DNA from: Liopterus haemorrhoidalis
Lineage: Eukaryota > Arthropoda > Insecta > Coleoptera > Dytiscidae
Assembly (NCBI GenBank): GCA_963971575.1
Contig: OZ020612.1
Span: 30,049,916-30,113,915, forward strand
Length of the DNA: 64,000 bases
Direction: 5' to 3'
Positions 49,841 through 62,000 of the stretch are shown in pieces; the first letter of the stretch is position 1; each line of letters opens with the position of its first letter. The notes beneath the pieces were generated by a model. That model worked only from the letters and a program-made list of their open reading frames with translations. It ran no database searches and had not been told where the DNA came from. Position numbers and translations under genes: made by a program.

Positions 49841-52477
49841 GGGCCGTAGATCACAAAAATAAGGTTCATTTTGGATTTTGGCCAACTGTTTTTGAGTAAA
49901 TCGGAAAAAAAAGGACCTAAAATTGACTAAATCGGAAAATAGTACATAAAATTAACTATAACTCAAAAACTAAGGCCTCTTGATTTTTTTAAATATTTTT
50001 TTATTAATCCTCACCCCAAAATTACCTAACGGCCGTATTTTGGACTGTATTAAGAAAACTTTTTTTTTTCAAAAAAATTAACAGAGAATATATGAACATG
50101 TATTTCAAAAACTAAAAGAGATACGGACCTGCGGTTGGAATTTTTGAAGTTTTAAGGTCCGATATATGGTAAAGGCACATTTTAAAACATATTTAAAACA
50201 AAAAAAATTTTTGAAAAATTTTGAAATTTTTGTAAGTGAATTTAATTTTTCAAAAAATTATATCTCAATAACGGTAAAAGATAGGGACCTCTGGTTTAAA
50301 TTTTTGAGTTCCTCAAGTCCATTTTAGTCGAAGGAAATTAGGGCCTTAGTAACCAAACTTATACAAAAGCATGTATCATTAAACAAACCCTTCTTAAAAA
50401 TGGCAAAAAGTCGAAAAACCCTAAGGATGACCCCTTCGATAAAAAATCTCGAATTTTTACAAAAAAAAATATTTCGGATTTTTCTCAAAATTGATACACA
50501 TTGGGCCGAAGATCACAAAAATAATGTTCATTTTGGATTTTGGCCAACTGTTTTTGAGTAAATCGGAAAGAAAGTACCTAAAATTGACTATATCGGAAAA
50601 TAGTACCTAAAATTGACTATAACTCAAAAACTAAGGCCTCTTGATTTTTATTAATGTTTTTTTATTAATCCTCACCCCAAAATTTCCTAACGGCCATATT
50701 TTGGACTGTATTAGGAAAACTTTTTTTTTCAAAAAAATGAACAGAAAATATATGAACATGTATTTCAAAAACTAAAAGAGATAGGGACCTGCGGTTGGAA
50801 TTTTTGAAGTTTTAAGGTCCGATATATGGTAAAGGCACTTTTTAAAACATATTTTAAACAAAAAAAATTTTTGAAAAATTTTGAAATTTTTGTAATTGAA
50901 TTTAATTTTTCAAAAAATTATATCTCAATAACGGTAAAAGATAGGGACCTGTGGTTTAAATTTTTGAGTTCCTCAAGTCCATTTTAGTCGAAGCAAATTA
51001 GGGCCTTAATAATCAAGCTTATACAAAAGCATGTATCATTAAACAAAATCCTTAAAAATGGCAAAAAATCGAAAAATCGTAAGGATGACCCCTTCGATAA
51101 GAAATCTCGAATTTTTACAAAAAAAAATATTTCGGATTTTTCTCAAAATTGATACACATTGGGCCGTAGATCACAAAAATAAGGTTCATTTTGGAATTTG
51201 GCCAACTGTTTTAGAGTAAATCGGAAAAAAAAGAACTAAAATTGACTAAATCGGAAAATAGTACCTAAAATTGACTATAACTCAAAAACTAAGGCCTCTT
51301 GATTTTTTTAAATATTTTTTTATAATCCTCACCCCAAAATTACCTAACGGCCGTATTTTGGACTGTATTAAGAAAACTTTTTTTTTTCAAAAAAATTAAC
51401 AGAGAATATATGAACATGTATTTCAAAAACTAAAAGAGATAGGGACCTGCGGTTGGAATTTTTGAAGTTTTAAGGTCCGATATATGGTAAAGGCACTTTT
51501 TAAAACATATTTTAAACAAAAAAAATTTTTGAAAAATTTTAAAATTTTTGTAATTGAATTTAATTTTTCAAAAAATTATATCTCAATAACGGTAAAAGAT
51601 AGGGACCTGTGGTTTAAATTTTTGAGTTCCTCAAGTCCATTTTAGTCGAAGCAAATTAGGGCCTTAATAATCAAGCTTATACAAAAGCATGTATCATTAA
51701 ACAAAACCCTTAAAAATGGCAAAAAATCGAAAAATCGTGAGGGGGACCCCTTCGATAAGAAATCTCGAATTTTTACAAAAAAAATATTTCGGATTTTTCT
51801 CAAAATTGATACACATTGGGCCGTAGATCACAAAAATAAGGTTCATTTTGGATTTTGGCCAACTGTTTTTGAGTAAATCGGAAAGAAAGTACCTAAAATT
51901 GACTATATCGGAAAATAGTACCTAAAATTGACTATAACTCAAAAACTAAGGCCTCTTGATTTTTATTAATATTTTTTTATTAATCCTCACCCCAAAATTA
52001 CCTAACGGCCGTATTTTGGACTGTATTAGGAAAACTTTTTTTTTCAAAAAAATGAACAGAGAATATATGAACATGTATTTCAAAAACTAAAAGAGATAGG
52101 GACCTGCGGTTGGAATTTTTGAAGTTTTAAGGTCCGATATATGGTAAAGGCACTTTTTAAAACATATTTTAAACAAAAAAAATTTTTGAAAAATTTTGAA
52201 ATTTTTGTAATAGAATTTAATTTTTCAAAAAATTATATCTCAATAACGGTAAAAGATAGGGACCTCTGGTTTAAATGTTTGAGTTCCTCAAGTCCATTTT
52301 AGTCGAAGGAAATTAGGGCCTTAGTAACCAAACTTATACAAAAGCATGTATCATTAAACAAACCATTCTTAAAAATGGCAAAAAATCGAAAAACCCTAAG
52401 GATGACCCCTTCGATAAGAAATCTCGAATTTTTACAAAAAAAAATATTTCGGATTTTTCTCAAAATTGATACACATT
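49841..52477 (+). repeat. ~2635-bp tetramer, copy 1
   Basis: Spacings 662, 658, 657, 660. Private variants matched about 2635 bp downstream: ggacctaaaattgactaaat (about 49912, 52548), gggccgaagatcac (50503, 53138), cggccatattttgg (50691, 53326), ggaatttggccaactgtttt (51190, 53825) and taaatgtttgag (52273, 54892). The left edge lies near 49.75-49.9 kb. This block belongs to the more divergent subfamily with aaccctaaggatgacc and cggaaagaaagtacc. Confidence 0.88.
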
Positions 52478-55095
52478 GGGCCGTAGATCACAAAAATAAG
52501 GTTCATTTTGGATTTTGGCCAACTGTTTTTGAGTAAATCGGAAAAAAAAGGACCTAAAATTGACTAAATCGGAAAATAGTACATAAAATTAACTATAACT
52601 CAAAAACTAAGGCCTCTTGATTTTTTTAAATATTTTTTTATTAATCCTCACCCCAAAATTTTCTAACGGCCGTATTTTGGACTGTATTAAGAAAACTTTT
52701 TTTTTTCAAAAAAATTAACAGAATATATATACATGTATTTCAAAAACTAAAAGAGATACGGACCTGCGGTTGGAATTTTTGAAGTTTTAAGGTCCGATAT
52801 ATGGTAAAGGCACATTTTAAAACATATTTAAAACAAAAAAAATTTTTGAAAAATTTTGAAATTTTTGTAATTGAATTTAATTTTTCAAAAAATTATATCT
52901 CAATAACGGTAAAAGATAGGGACCTCTGGTTTAAATTTTTGAGTTCTTCAAGTCCATTTTAGTCGAAGGAAATTAGGGCCTTAGTAACCAAACTTATACA
53001 AAAGCATGTATCATTAAACAAACCCTTCTTAAAAATGGCAAAAAATCGAAAAACCCTAAGGATGACCCCTTCGATAAAAAATCTCGAATTTTTACAAAAA
53101 AAAATATTTCGGATTTTTCTCAAAATTGATACACATTGGGCCGAAGATCACAAAAATAAGGTTCATTTTGGATTTTGGCCAACTGTTTTTGAGTAAATCG
53201 GAAAGAAAGTACCTAAAATTGACTATATCGGAAAATAGTACCTAAAATTGACTATAACTCAAAAACTAAGGCCTCTTGATTTTTATTAATATTTTTTTAT
53301 TAATCCTCACCCCAAAATTTCCTAACGGCCATATTTTGGACTGTATTAGGAAAACTTTTTTTTTCAAAAAAATGAACAGAAAATATATGAACATGTATTT
53401 CAAAAACTAAAAGAGATAGGGACCTGCGGTTGGAATTTTTGAAGTTTTAAGGTCCGATATATGGTAAAGGCACTTTTTAAAACATATTTTAAACAAAAAA
53501 AATTTTTGAAAAATTTTGAAATTTTTGTAATTGAATTTAATTTTTCAAAAAATTATATCTCAATAACGGTAAAAGATAGGGACCTCTGGTTTAAATTTTT
53601 GAGTTCCTCAAGTCCATTTTAGTCGAAGCAAATTAGGGCCTTAATAACCAAGCTTATACAAAAGCATGTATCATTAAACAAAATCCTTAAAAATGGCAAA
53701 AAATCGAAAAATCATAAGGATGACCCCTTCGATAAGAAATCTCGAATTTTTACAAAAAAAAATATTTCGGATTTTTCTCAAAATTGATACACATTGGGCC
53801 GTAGATCACAAAAATAAGGTTCATTTTGGAATTTGGCCAACTGTTTTAGAGTAAATCGGAAAAAAAAGACCTAAAATTGACTAAATCGGAAAATAGTACC
53901 TAAAATTGACTAACTCAAAAACTAAGGCCTCTTGATTTTTTTAAATATTTTTTTATTAATCCTCACCCCAAAATTACCTAACGGCCGTATTTTGGACTGT
54001 ATTAAGAAAACTTTTTTTTTTCAAAAAAATGAACAGAGAATATATGAACATGTATTTCAAAAACTAAAAGAGATAGGGACCTGCGGTTGGAATTTTTGAA
54101 GTTTTAAGGTCCGATATATGGTAAAGGCACATTTTAAAAGATATTTTAAACAAAAAAAATTTTTGAAAAATTATGAAATTTTTGTAATAGAATTTAATTT
54201 TTGAGCCATTATATCTCAATAACGGTAAAAGATAGGGACCTCTGGTTTAAATTTTTGAGTTCCTCAAGTCCATTTTAGTCGAAGGAAATTAGGGCCTTAA
54301 TAACCAAACTTATACAAAAGCATGGATCATTAAACAAAACCCTTAAAAATGGCAAAAAATCGAAAAATCGTGAGGGGGACACCTTCGATAAGAAATCTCG
54401 AATTTTTACAAAAAAAATATTTCGGATTTTTCTCAAAATTGATACACATTGGGCCGTAGATCACAAAAATAAGGTTCATTTTGGATTTTGGCCAACTGTT
54501 TTTGAGTAAATCGGAAAGAAAGTACCTAAAATTGACTATATCGGAAAATAGTACCTAAAATTGACTATAACTCAAAAACTAAGGCCTCTTGATTTTTATT
54601 AATATTTTTTTATTAATCCTCACCCCAAAATTACCTAACGGCCGTATTTTGGACTGTATTAGGAAAACTTTTTTTTTTCAAAAAAATGAACAGAGAATAT
54701 ATGAACATGTATTTCAAAAACTAAAAGAGATAGGGACCTGCGGTTGGAATTTTTGAAGTTTTAAGGTCCGATATATGGTAAACATATTTTAAACAAAAAA
54801 AATTTTTGAAAAATTTTGAAATTTTTGAAATAGAATTTAATTTTTCAAAAAATTATATCTCAATAACGGTAAAAGATAGGGACCTCTGGTTTAAATGTTT
54901 GAGTTCCTCAAGTCCATTTTAGTCGAAGGAAATTAGGGCCTTAATAACCAAGCTTATACAAAAGCATGTATCTTTAAACAAAACCCTTAAAAATCGCAAA
55001 AAATCGAAAAATCGTAAAGGGGATCCCTTCGATAAGAAATCTCGAATTTTTACAAAAAAAAATATTTAGGATTTTTCTCAAAATTGATACACATT
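52478..55095 (+). repeat. ~2635-bp tetramer, copy 2
   Basis: Tandem copy of 49841-52477 with spacings 660, 658, 655, 645. The last unit is shorter because tatggtaaacatattt near 54780 lacks the ggcac segment (about 15 bp). A private change near 54200 reads tttttgagccattatatctc where others have a run of A. Identity to copy 1 is lower by eye than in the 4841-bp or 1957-bp duplications, so this one looks older. Confidence 0.86.
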
Positions 55096-57046
55096 GGGCC
55101 GTAGATCACAAAAATAAGGTTCATTTTGGATTTTGGCCAACTGTTTTTGAGTAAATCGGAAAAAAAGTACCTAAAATTGACTATATCGGAAAATAGTACC
55201 TAAAATTGACTATAACTCAAAAACTAAGGCCTCTTGATGTTTTTAAATATTTTTTTATTAATCCTCACCCCAAAATTACCTAACGGCCGTATTTTGGACT
55301 GTATTAGGAAAACTTTTTTTTTTCAAAAAAATGAACAGAAAATATATGAACATGTATTTCAAAAACTAAAAGAGATAGGGACCTGCGGTTGGAATTTATG
55401 AAGTTTTAAGGTCCGATATATGGTAATGGCACATTTTAAAACATATTTTAAACAAAATAAATTTTTGAAAAATTTTGAAAAATTTGTAATTGAATTTAAT
55501 TTTTCAAAAAATTATATCTCAATAACGGTAAAAGATAGGGACCTCTGGTTTAAATTTTTGAGTTCCTCAAGTCCATTTTAGTCGAAGGAAATTAGGGCCT
55601 TAATAACCAAGCTTATACAAAAGCATGTATCATTAAACAAAACCCTTAAAAATGGCAAAAAATCGAAAAATCGTAAAAGGGACCCCTTCGATAAGAAATC
55701 TCGAATTTTTACAAAAAAAAAATATTTCGGATTTTTCTCAAAATTGATACACATTGGGCCGAAGATCACAAAAATAAGGTTCATTTTGGATTTTGGCCAA
55801 CTGTTTTTGAGTAAATCGGAAAAAAAGTACCTAAAATTGACTTTATCGGAAAATAGTACCTAAAATTGACTATAACTCAAAAACTAAGGCCTCTTGATTT
55901 TTTTAAATATTTTTTTATTAATCCTCACCCCAAAATTACCTAACGGCCGTATTTTGGACTGTATTAGGAAAACTTTTTTTTTTCAAAAAAATTAACAGAG
56001 AATATATGAACATGTATTTCAAAAACTAAAAGAGATACGGACCTGCGGTTGGAATTTTTGAAGTTTTAAGTTCCGATATATGGTAAAGGCACATTTTAAA
56101 ACATATTTAAAACAAAAAAAAATTTTGAAAAATTTTGAAATTTTTGTAATAGAATTTAATTTTTCAAAAAATTATATCTCAATAACGGTAAAAGATAGGG
56201 ACCTCTGGTTTAAATTTTTGAGTTCCTCAAGTCCATTTTAGTCGAAGGAAATTAGGGCCTTAATAACCAAACTTATACAAAAGCATGCATCATTAAATCG
56301 AAAAATCGGTAGAAAAACCCTTCGATAAGAAATCTCGAATTTCTCCAAAAAAAAATATTTCAGATTTTTTTCAAAATTGATACACATTAGGCCATAGATC
56401 ACAAAAATAAGGTTCATTTTGGATTTTGGCAAACTGTTTTTGAGTAAATCGGAAAGAAAGTACCTAAAATTGACTCTATCGGAAAATAGTACCTAAAATT
56501 GACTATAACTCAAAAACTAAGGCCTCTTGAATTTTATTAATATTTTTTAATTAATCCTCACCCCAAAATTACCTAACGGCCATATTTTGGACTGTATTAG
56601 GAAAACTTTTTTTTTTCAAAAAAATGAACAGAAAATATATGAACATGTATTTCAAAAACTAAAAGAGATAGGGACCTGCGGTTGGAATTTTTGAAGTTTT
56701 AAGGTCCGATATATGGTACAGGCACTTTTAAAAACATATTTAAAAAAAAAAAAAATTTGAAAATTTTTGAAATTTTTGTAATAGAATTTAATTTTTCAAA
56801 AAATTATATCTCAATAACGGTAAAAGATAGGGACCTCTGGTTTAAATTTTTGAGTTCCTCAAGTCCATTTTAGTCGAAGGAAATTAGGGCCTTAATAACC
56901 AAGCTTATGCAAAAGCATGTATCATTAAACAAAACCCTTAAAAATGGCAAAAAATCGAAAAACCCTAAGGATGACCCCTTCGATAAGAAATCTCGAATTT
57001 TTACAAAAAAAAATATTTCGGATTTTTCTCAAAATTGATACACATT
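55096..57046 (+). repeat. Three monomers, one with a ~24-bp deletion
   Basis: Spacings 660, 633, 658. In the unit around 56290, cattaaatcgaaaaatcgg lacks the caaaacccttaaaaatggc segment. The same unit has more substitutions than its neighbours (gaaaaacccttcg, ttctccaaaa, attaggccatagatc), which makes it the most diverged monomer I noticed in the window. No gene is present. Confidence 0.83.
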
Positions 57047-59019
57047 GGGCCGTAGATCACAAAAATAAGGTTCATTTTGGATTTTGGCCAACTGTTTTTG
57101 AGTAAATCGGAAAAAAAGTACCTAAAATTGACTATATCGGAAAATAGTACCTACAATTGACTATAACTCAAAAACTAAGGCCTCTTGATTTTTTTAAATA
57201 TTTTTTTATTAATCCTCACCCAAAAATTACCTAACGGCCGTATTTTGGAATGTATTAGGAAAACTTTTTTTTTTCAAAAAAATTAACAGAGAATATATGA
57301 ACATGTATTTCAAAAACTAAAAGAGATACGGAACTGCGGTTGGAATTTTTGAAGTTTTAAGGTCCGATATATGGTAAAGGCACATTTTAAAACATATTTA
57401 AAACAAAAAAAAATTTGAAAAATTTTGAAATTTTTGTAATAGAATTTAATTTTTCAAAAATTATATCTCAATAACGGTAAAAGATAGGGACCTCTGGTTT
57501 AAATTTTTGAGTTCCTCAAATCCATTTTAGTCGAAGGAAATTAGGGCCTTAGTAACCAAACTTATACAAAAGCATGTATTCTTAAACAAAACCCTTAAAA
57601 ATGGCAAAAAATCGAAAAACCCTAAGGATGACCCCTTCGATAAGAAATCTCGAATTTTTACACAAAAAAATATTTCGGATTTTTCTCAAAATTGATACAC
57701 ATTGGGCCGTAGATCACAAAAATAAGGTTCATTTTGGATTTTGGCCAACTGTTTTTGAGTAAATCGGAAAAAAAGTACCTAAAATTGACTATATCGGAAA
57801 ATAGTACCTACAATTGACTATAACTCAAAAACTAAGGCCTCTTGATTTTTTTAAATATTTTTTTATTAATCCTCACCCAAAAATTACCTAACGGCCGTAT
57901 TTTGGAATGTATTAGGAAAACTTTTTTTTTTCAAAAAAATTAACAGAGAATATATGAACATGTATTTCAAAAACTAAAAGAGATAGGGACCTGCGGTTGG
58001 AATTTTTGAAGTTTTAAGGTCCGATATATGGTAAAGGCACATTTTAAAACATATTTAAAACAAAAAAAAAATTTGAAAAATTTTGAAATTTTTGTAATAG
58101 AATTTAATTTTTCAAAAATTATATCTCAATAACGGTAAAAGATAGGGACCTCTGGTTTAAATTTTTGAGTTCCTCAAGTCCATTTTAGTCGAAGGAAATT
58201 AGGGCCTTAATAACCAAACTTATATAAAAGCATGTATCATTAAACAAAACACTTAAAAATGGCAAAAATTCGAAAAATCGTAAGGAGGACCCCTTCGTTA
58301 AGAAATCTCGAATTTTTACACAAAAAAATATTTCGGATTTTTCTCAAAATTGATACACATTGGGCCGTAGATCACAAAAATAAGGTTCATTTTGGATTTT
58401 GGCCAACTGTTTTTGAGTAAATCGGAAAAAAAGTACCTAAAATTGACTATATCGGAAAATAGTACCTAAAATTGACTATAACTCAAAAACTAAGGCCTCT
58501 TGATTTTTTTAAATATTTTTTTATTAATCCTCACCCAAAAATTACCTAACGGCCGTATTTTGGAATGTATTAGGAAAACTTTTTTTTTTCAAAAAAATTA
58601 ACAGAGAATATATGAACATGTATTTCAAAAACTAAAAGAGATACGGAACTGCGGTTGGAATTTTTGAAGTTTTAAGGTCCGATATATGGTAAAGGCACAT
58701 TTTAAAACATATTTAAAACAAAAAAAAAATTTGAAAAATTTTGAAATTTTTGTAATAGAATTTAATTTTTCAAAAATTATATCTCAATAACGGTAAAAGA
58801 TAGGGACCTCTGGTTTAAATTTTTGAGTTCCTCAAGTCCATTTTAGTCGAAGGAAATTAGGGCCTTAATAACCAAACTTATATAAAAGCATGTATCATTA
58901 AACAAAACACTTAAAAATGGCAAAAATTCGAAAAATCGTAAGGAGGACCCCTTCGTTAAGAAATCTCGAATTTTTACAAAAAAAAATATTTCGGATTTTT
59001 CTCAAAATTGATACACATT
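57047..59019 (+). repeat. Single-monomer triplication
   Basis: Three consecutive units share the private changes cacccaaaaattacc (near 57217, 57874, 58531) and ttttggaatgtatt (near 57243, 57900, 58558). Two of the three share agatacggaactgcgg (57325, 58640). A further pair, cttcgttaagaaatctcg, lies at about 58293 and 58951. The following unit at 59020 returns to caccccaaaatt and ggactgtatt, so the amplification stops there. Confidence 0.87.
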
Positions 59020-62000
59020 GGGCCGTAGATCACAAAAATAAGGTTCATTTTGGATTTTGGCCAACTGTTTTTGAGTAAATCTGAAAAAAAGTACCTAAAA
59101 TTGACTATACCGGAAAATAGTACTTAAAATTGACTATAACTCAAAAACTAAGGCCTATCGATTTTTTTAAATATTTTTTTATTAATCCTCACCCCAAAAT
59201 TACCTAACGGCCGTATTTTGGACTGTATTATGAAAACTTTTTTTTTTCAAAAAAATGAACAGAATATATGAATATGTATTTCAAAAACCTCAAGAGATAG
59301 GGAACTGCGGTTGGAATTTTTGAAGTTTTAAGGTCCGATGTATGGTAAAGGCACATTTAAAAACACATTTTAAACAAAAAAAATTTTTGAAAAATTTTGA
59401 AATTTTTGTAATAGAATTTAAATTTTCAAAAAATTATATCTCAATAACAATAAAAGATAGGGACCTCTGGTTTAAATGTTTGAGTTCCTCAAGTCCATTT
59501 TAGTCGAAGGAAATTAGGGCCTTAATAACCAAGCTTATACAAAAGCATGTATCATTTAACAAAACCCTTAAAAATGGCAAAAAATCGAAAAACCCTAAGG
59601 ATGACCCCTTCGATAAGAAATCTCGAATTTTTACAAAAAAAAATATTTCGGATTTTTCTCAAAATTGATACACATTGGGCCGTAGATCACAAAAATAAGG
59701 TTCATTTTGGATTTTGGCCAACTGTTTTTGAGTAAATCGGAAAAAAAGTACCTAAAATTGACTATATCGGAAAATAGTACCTAAAATTGACTATAACTCA
59801 AAAACTAAGGCCTCTTGATTTTTTTAAATATTTTTTTATTAATCCTCACCCCAAAATTACCTAACGACCGTATTTTGGACTGTATTAGGAAAACTTTTTT
59901 TTTTTCAAAAAAATGAACAGAGAATATATGAACATGTATTTCAAAAACTAAAAGAGATAGGGACCTGCGGTTGGAATTTTTGAAGTTTTAAGGTCCGATA
60001 TATGGTAAAGGCACTTTTTAAAACATATTTTAAACAAAAAAAATTTTTGAAAAATTTTGAAATTTTTGTAATAGAATTTAATTTTTCAAAAAATTATATC
60101 TCAATAACGGTAAAAGATAGGGACCTCTGGTTTAAATTTTTGAGTTCCTCAAGTCCATTTTAGTCGAAGGAAATTAGGGCCTTAGTAACCAAACTTATAC
60201 AAAAGCATGTATCATTAAACAAAATCCTTAAAAATGGCAAAAAATCGAAAAACCCTAAGGATGACCCCTTCGATAAGAAATCTCGAATTTTTACACAAAA
60301 AAATATTTCGCATTTTTCTCAAAATTGATACACATTGGGCCGTAGATCACAAAAATAAGGTTCATTTTCGATTTTGGCCAACTGTTTTTGAGTAAATCGG
60401 AAAAAAAGTACCTAAAATTGACTATATCGGAAAATAGTACCTAAAATTGACTATAACTCAAAAACTAAGGCCTCTTGATTTTTTTAAATATTTTTTTATT
60501 AATCCTCACCCCAAAATTACCTAACGGCCGTATTTTGGACTGTATTAGGAAAACTTTTTTTTTTCAAAAAAATTAACAGAGAATATATGAACATGTATTT
60601 CAAAAACTAAAAGAGATACGGACCTGCGGTTGGAATTTTTGAAGTTTTATGTTCCGATATATGGTAAAGGCACATTTTAAAACATATTTAAAACAACAAA
60701 AAATTTTGAAAAATTTTGAAATTTTTGTAATAGAATTTAAATTTTCAAAAAATTATATCTAACTAACAATAAAAGATAGGGACCTCTGGTTTAAATTTTT
60801 GAGTTCCTCAAGTCCATTTTAGTCGAAGGAAATTAGGGCCTTAATAACCAAACTTATACAAAAGCATGTATCATTAAACAAAACCCTTAAAAATGGCAAA
60901 AAATCGAAAAATCGTAAGGGGGACCCCTTCGATAAGAAATCTCGAATTTTTCCAAAAAAAAATATTTCGGATTTTTCTCAAAATTGATACAGATTGGGCC
61001 GTAGATCACAAAAATAAGGTTCATTTTGGATTATGGCCAACTGTTTTTGAGTAAATCGGAAAAAAAGTACCTAAAATTGACTAAATCGGAAAATAGTACC
61101 TAAAATTGACTATATCGGAAAATAGTACATAATATTGACTATAACTCAAAAACTAAGGCCTCTTGATTTTTTTAAATATTTTTTTATTAATCCTCACCCC
61201 AAAATTACCTAACGGCCGTATTTTGGACTGTATTAGGAAAACTTTTTTTTTTCAAAAAAATGAACAGAGAATATATGAACATGTATTTCAAAAACTAAAA
61301 GAGAAGGGACCTGCGGTTGGAAATTTTGAAGTTTTAAGGTCCGATATATGGTAAAGGCACATTTTAAAACATATTTTAAACAAAAAAAAAAATTGAAAAA
61401 TTTTGAAATTTTTGTAATAGAATTTAATTTTTCAAAAAATTATATCTCAATAACGGTAAAAGATAGGGACCTCTGGTTTAAATTTTTGAGTTCCTCAAGT
61501 CCATTTTAGTCGAAGGAAATTAGGGCCTTAATAACCAAACTTATACAAAAGCATGTATCATTAAACAAAACCCTTAAAAATGGCAAAAAATCGAAAAATC
61601 GTAAGGGGGATCCCTTCGATAAGAAATCTCGAATTTTTACAAAAAAAAATATTTCGGATTTTTCTCAAAATTGATACACATTGGGCCGTAGATCACAAAA
61701 ATAAGGTTCATTTTGGATTTTGGCCAACTGTTTTTCAGTAAATCGGAAAAATAGTACCTAAAATTGACTATATCGGAAAATAGTACCTAAAATTGACTAT
61801 AACTCAAAAACTAAGGCCTCTTGATTTTTTTAAATATTTTTTTATTAATCCTCACCCCAAAATTACCTAACGGCCGTATTTTGGACTGTATTAGGAAAAC
61901 TTTTTTTTTTTCAAAAAAATTAACAGAGAATATATGAACATGTATTTCAAAAACTAAAAGAGATAGGGACCTGCGGTTGGAATTTTTGAAGTTTTAAGGT

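Larger units (their letters stand above)
51015..59536 (+). repeat. Subfamily zone with AAGCTT and aaccctaaggatgacc variants
   Basis: The usual aaccaaacttatac reads aaccaagcttatac or aatcaagcttatac at 51015, 51673, 53650, 54950, 55609, 56901 and 59531, creating AAGCTT. I noticed this variant nowhere else in the window. The same zone (50.4-60.3 kb) has units in which aaatcgtaagg is replaced by aaccctaagg and the cattttaaaacatatttaaaac form of the later segment. The right part of the window is therefore enriched in a distinct monomer subfamily. Confidence 0.8.

Noticed and set aside
50411..50430. Telomere-like ccctaa within aaccctaagg (also near 52392, 53051, 56962, 57619, 59591, 60251)
   Set aside because: Only a single ccctaa per unit, never in tandem. 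It is a substitution variant of the usual aaatcgtaagg segment.
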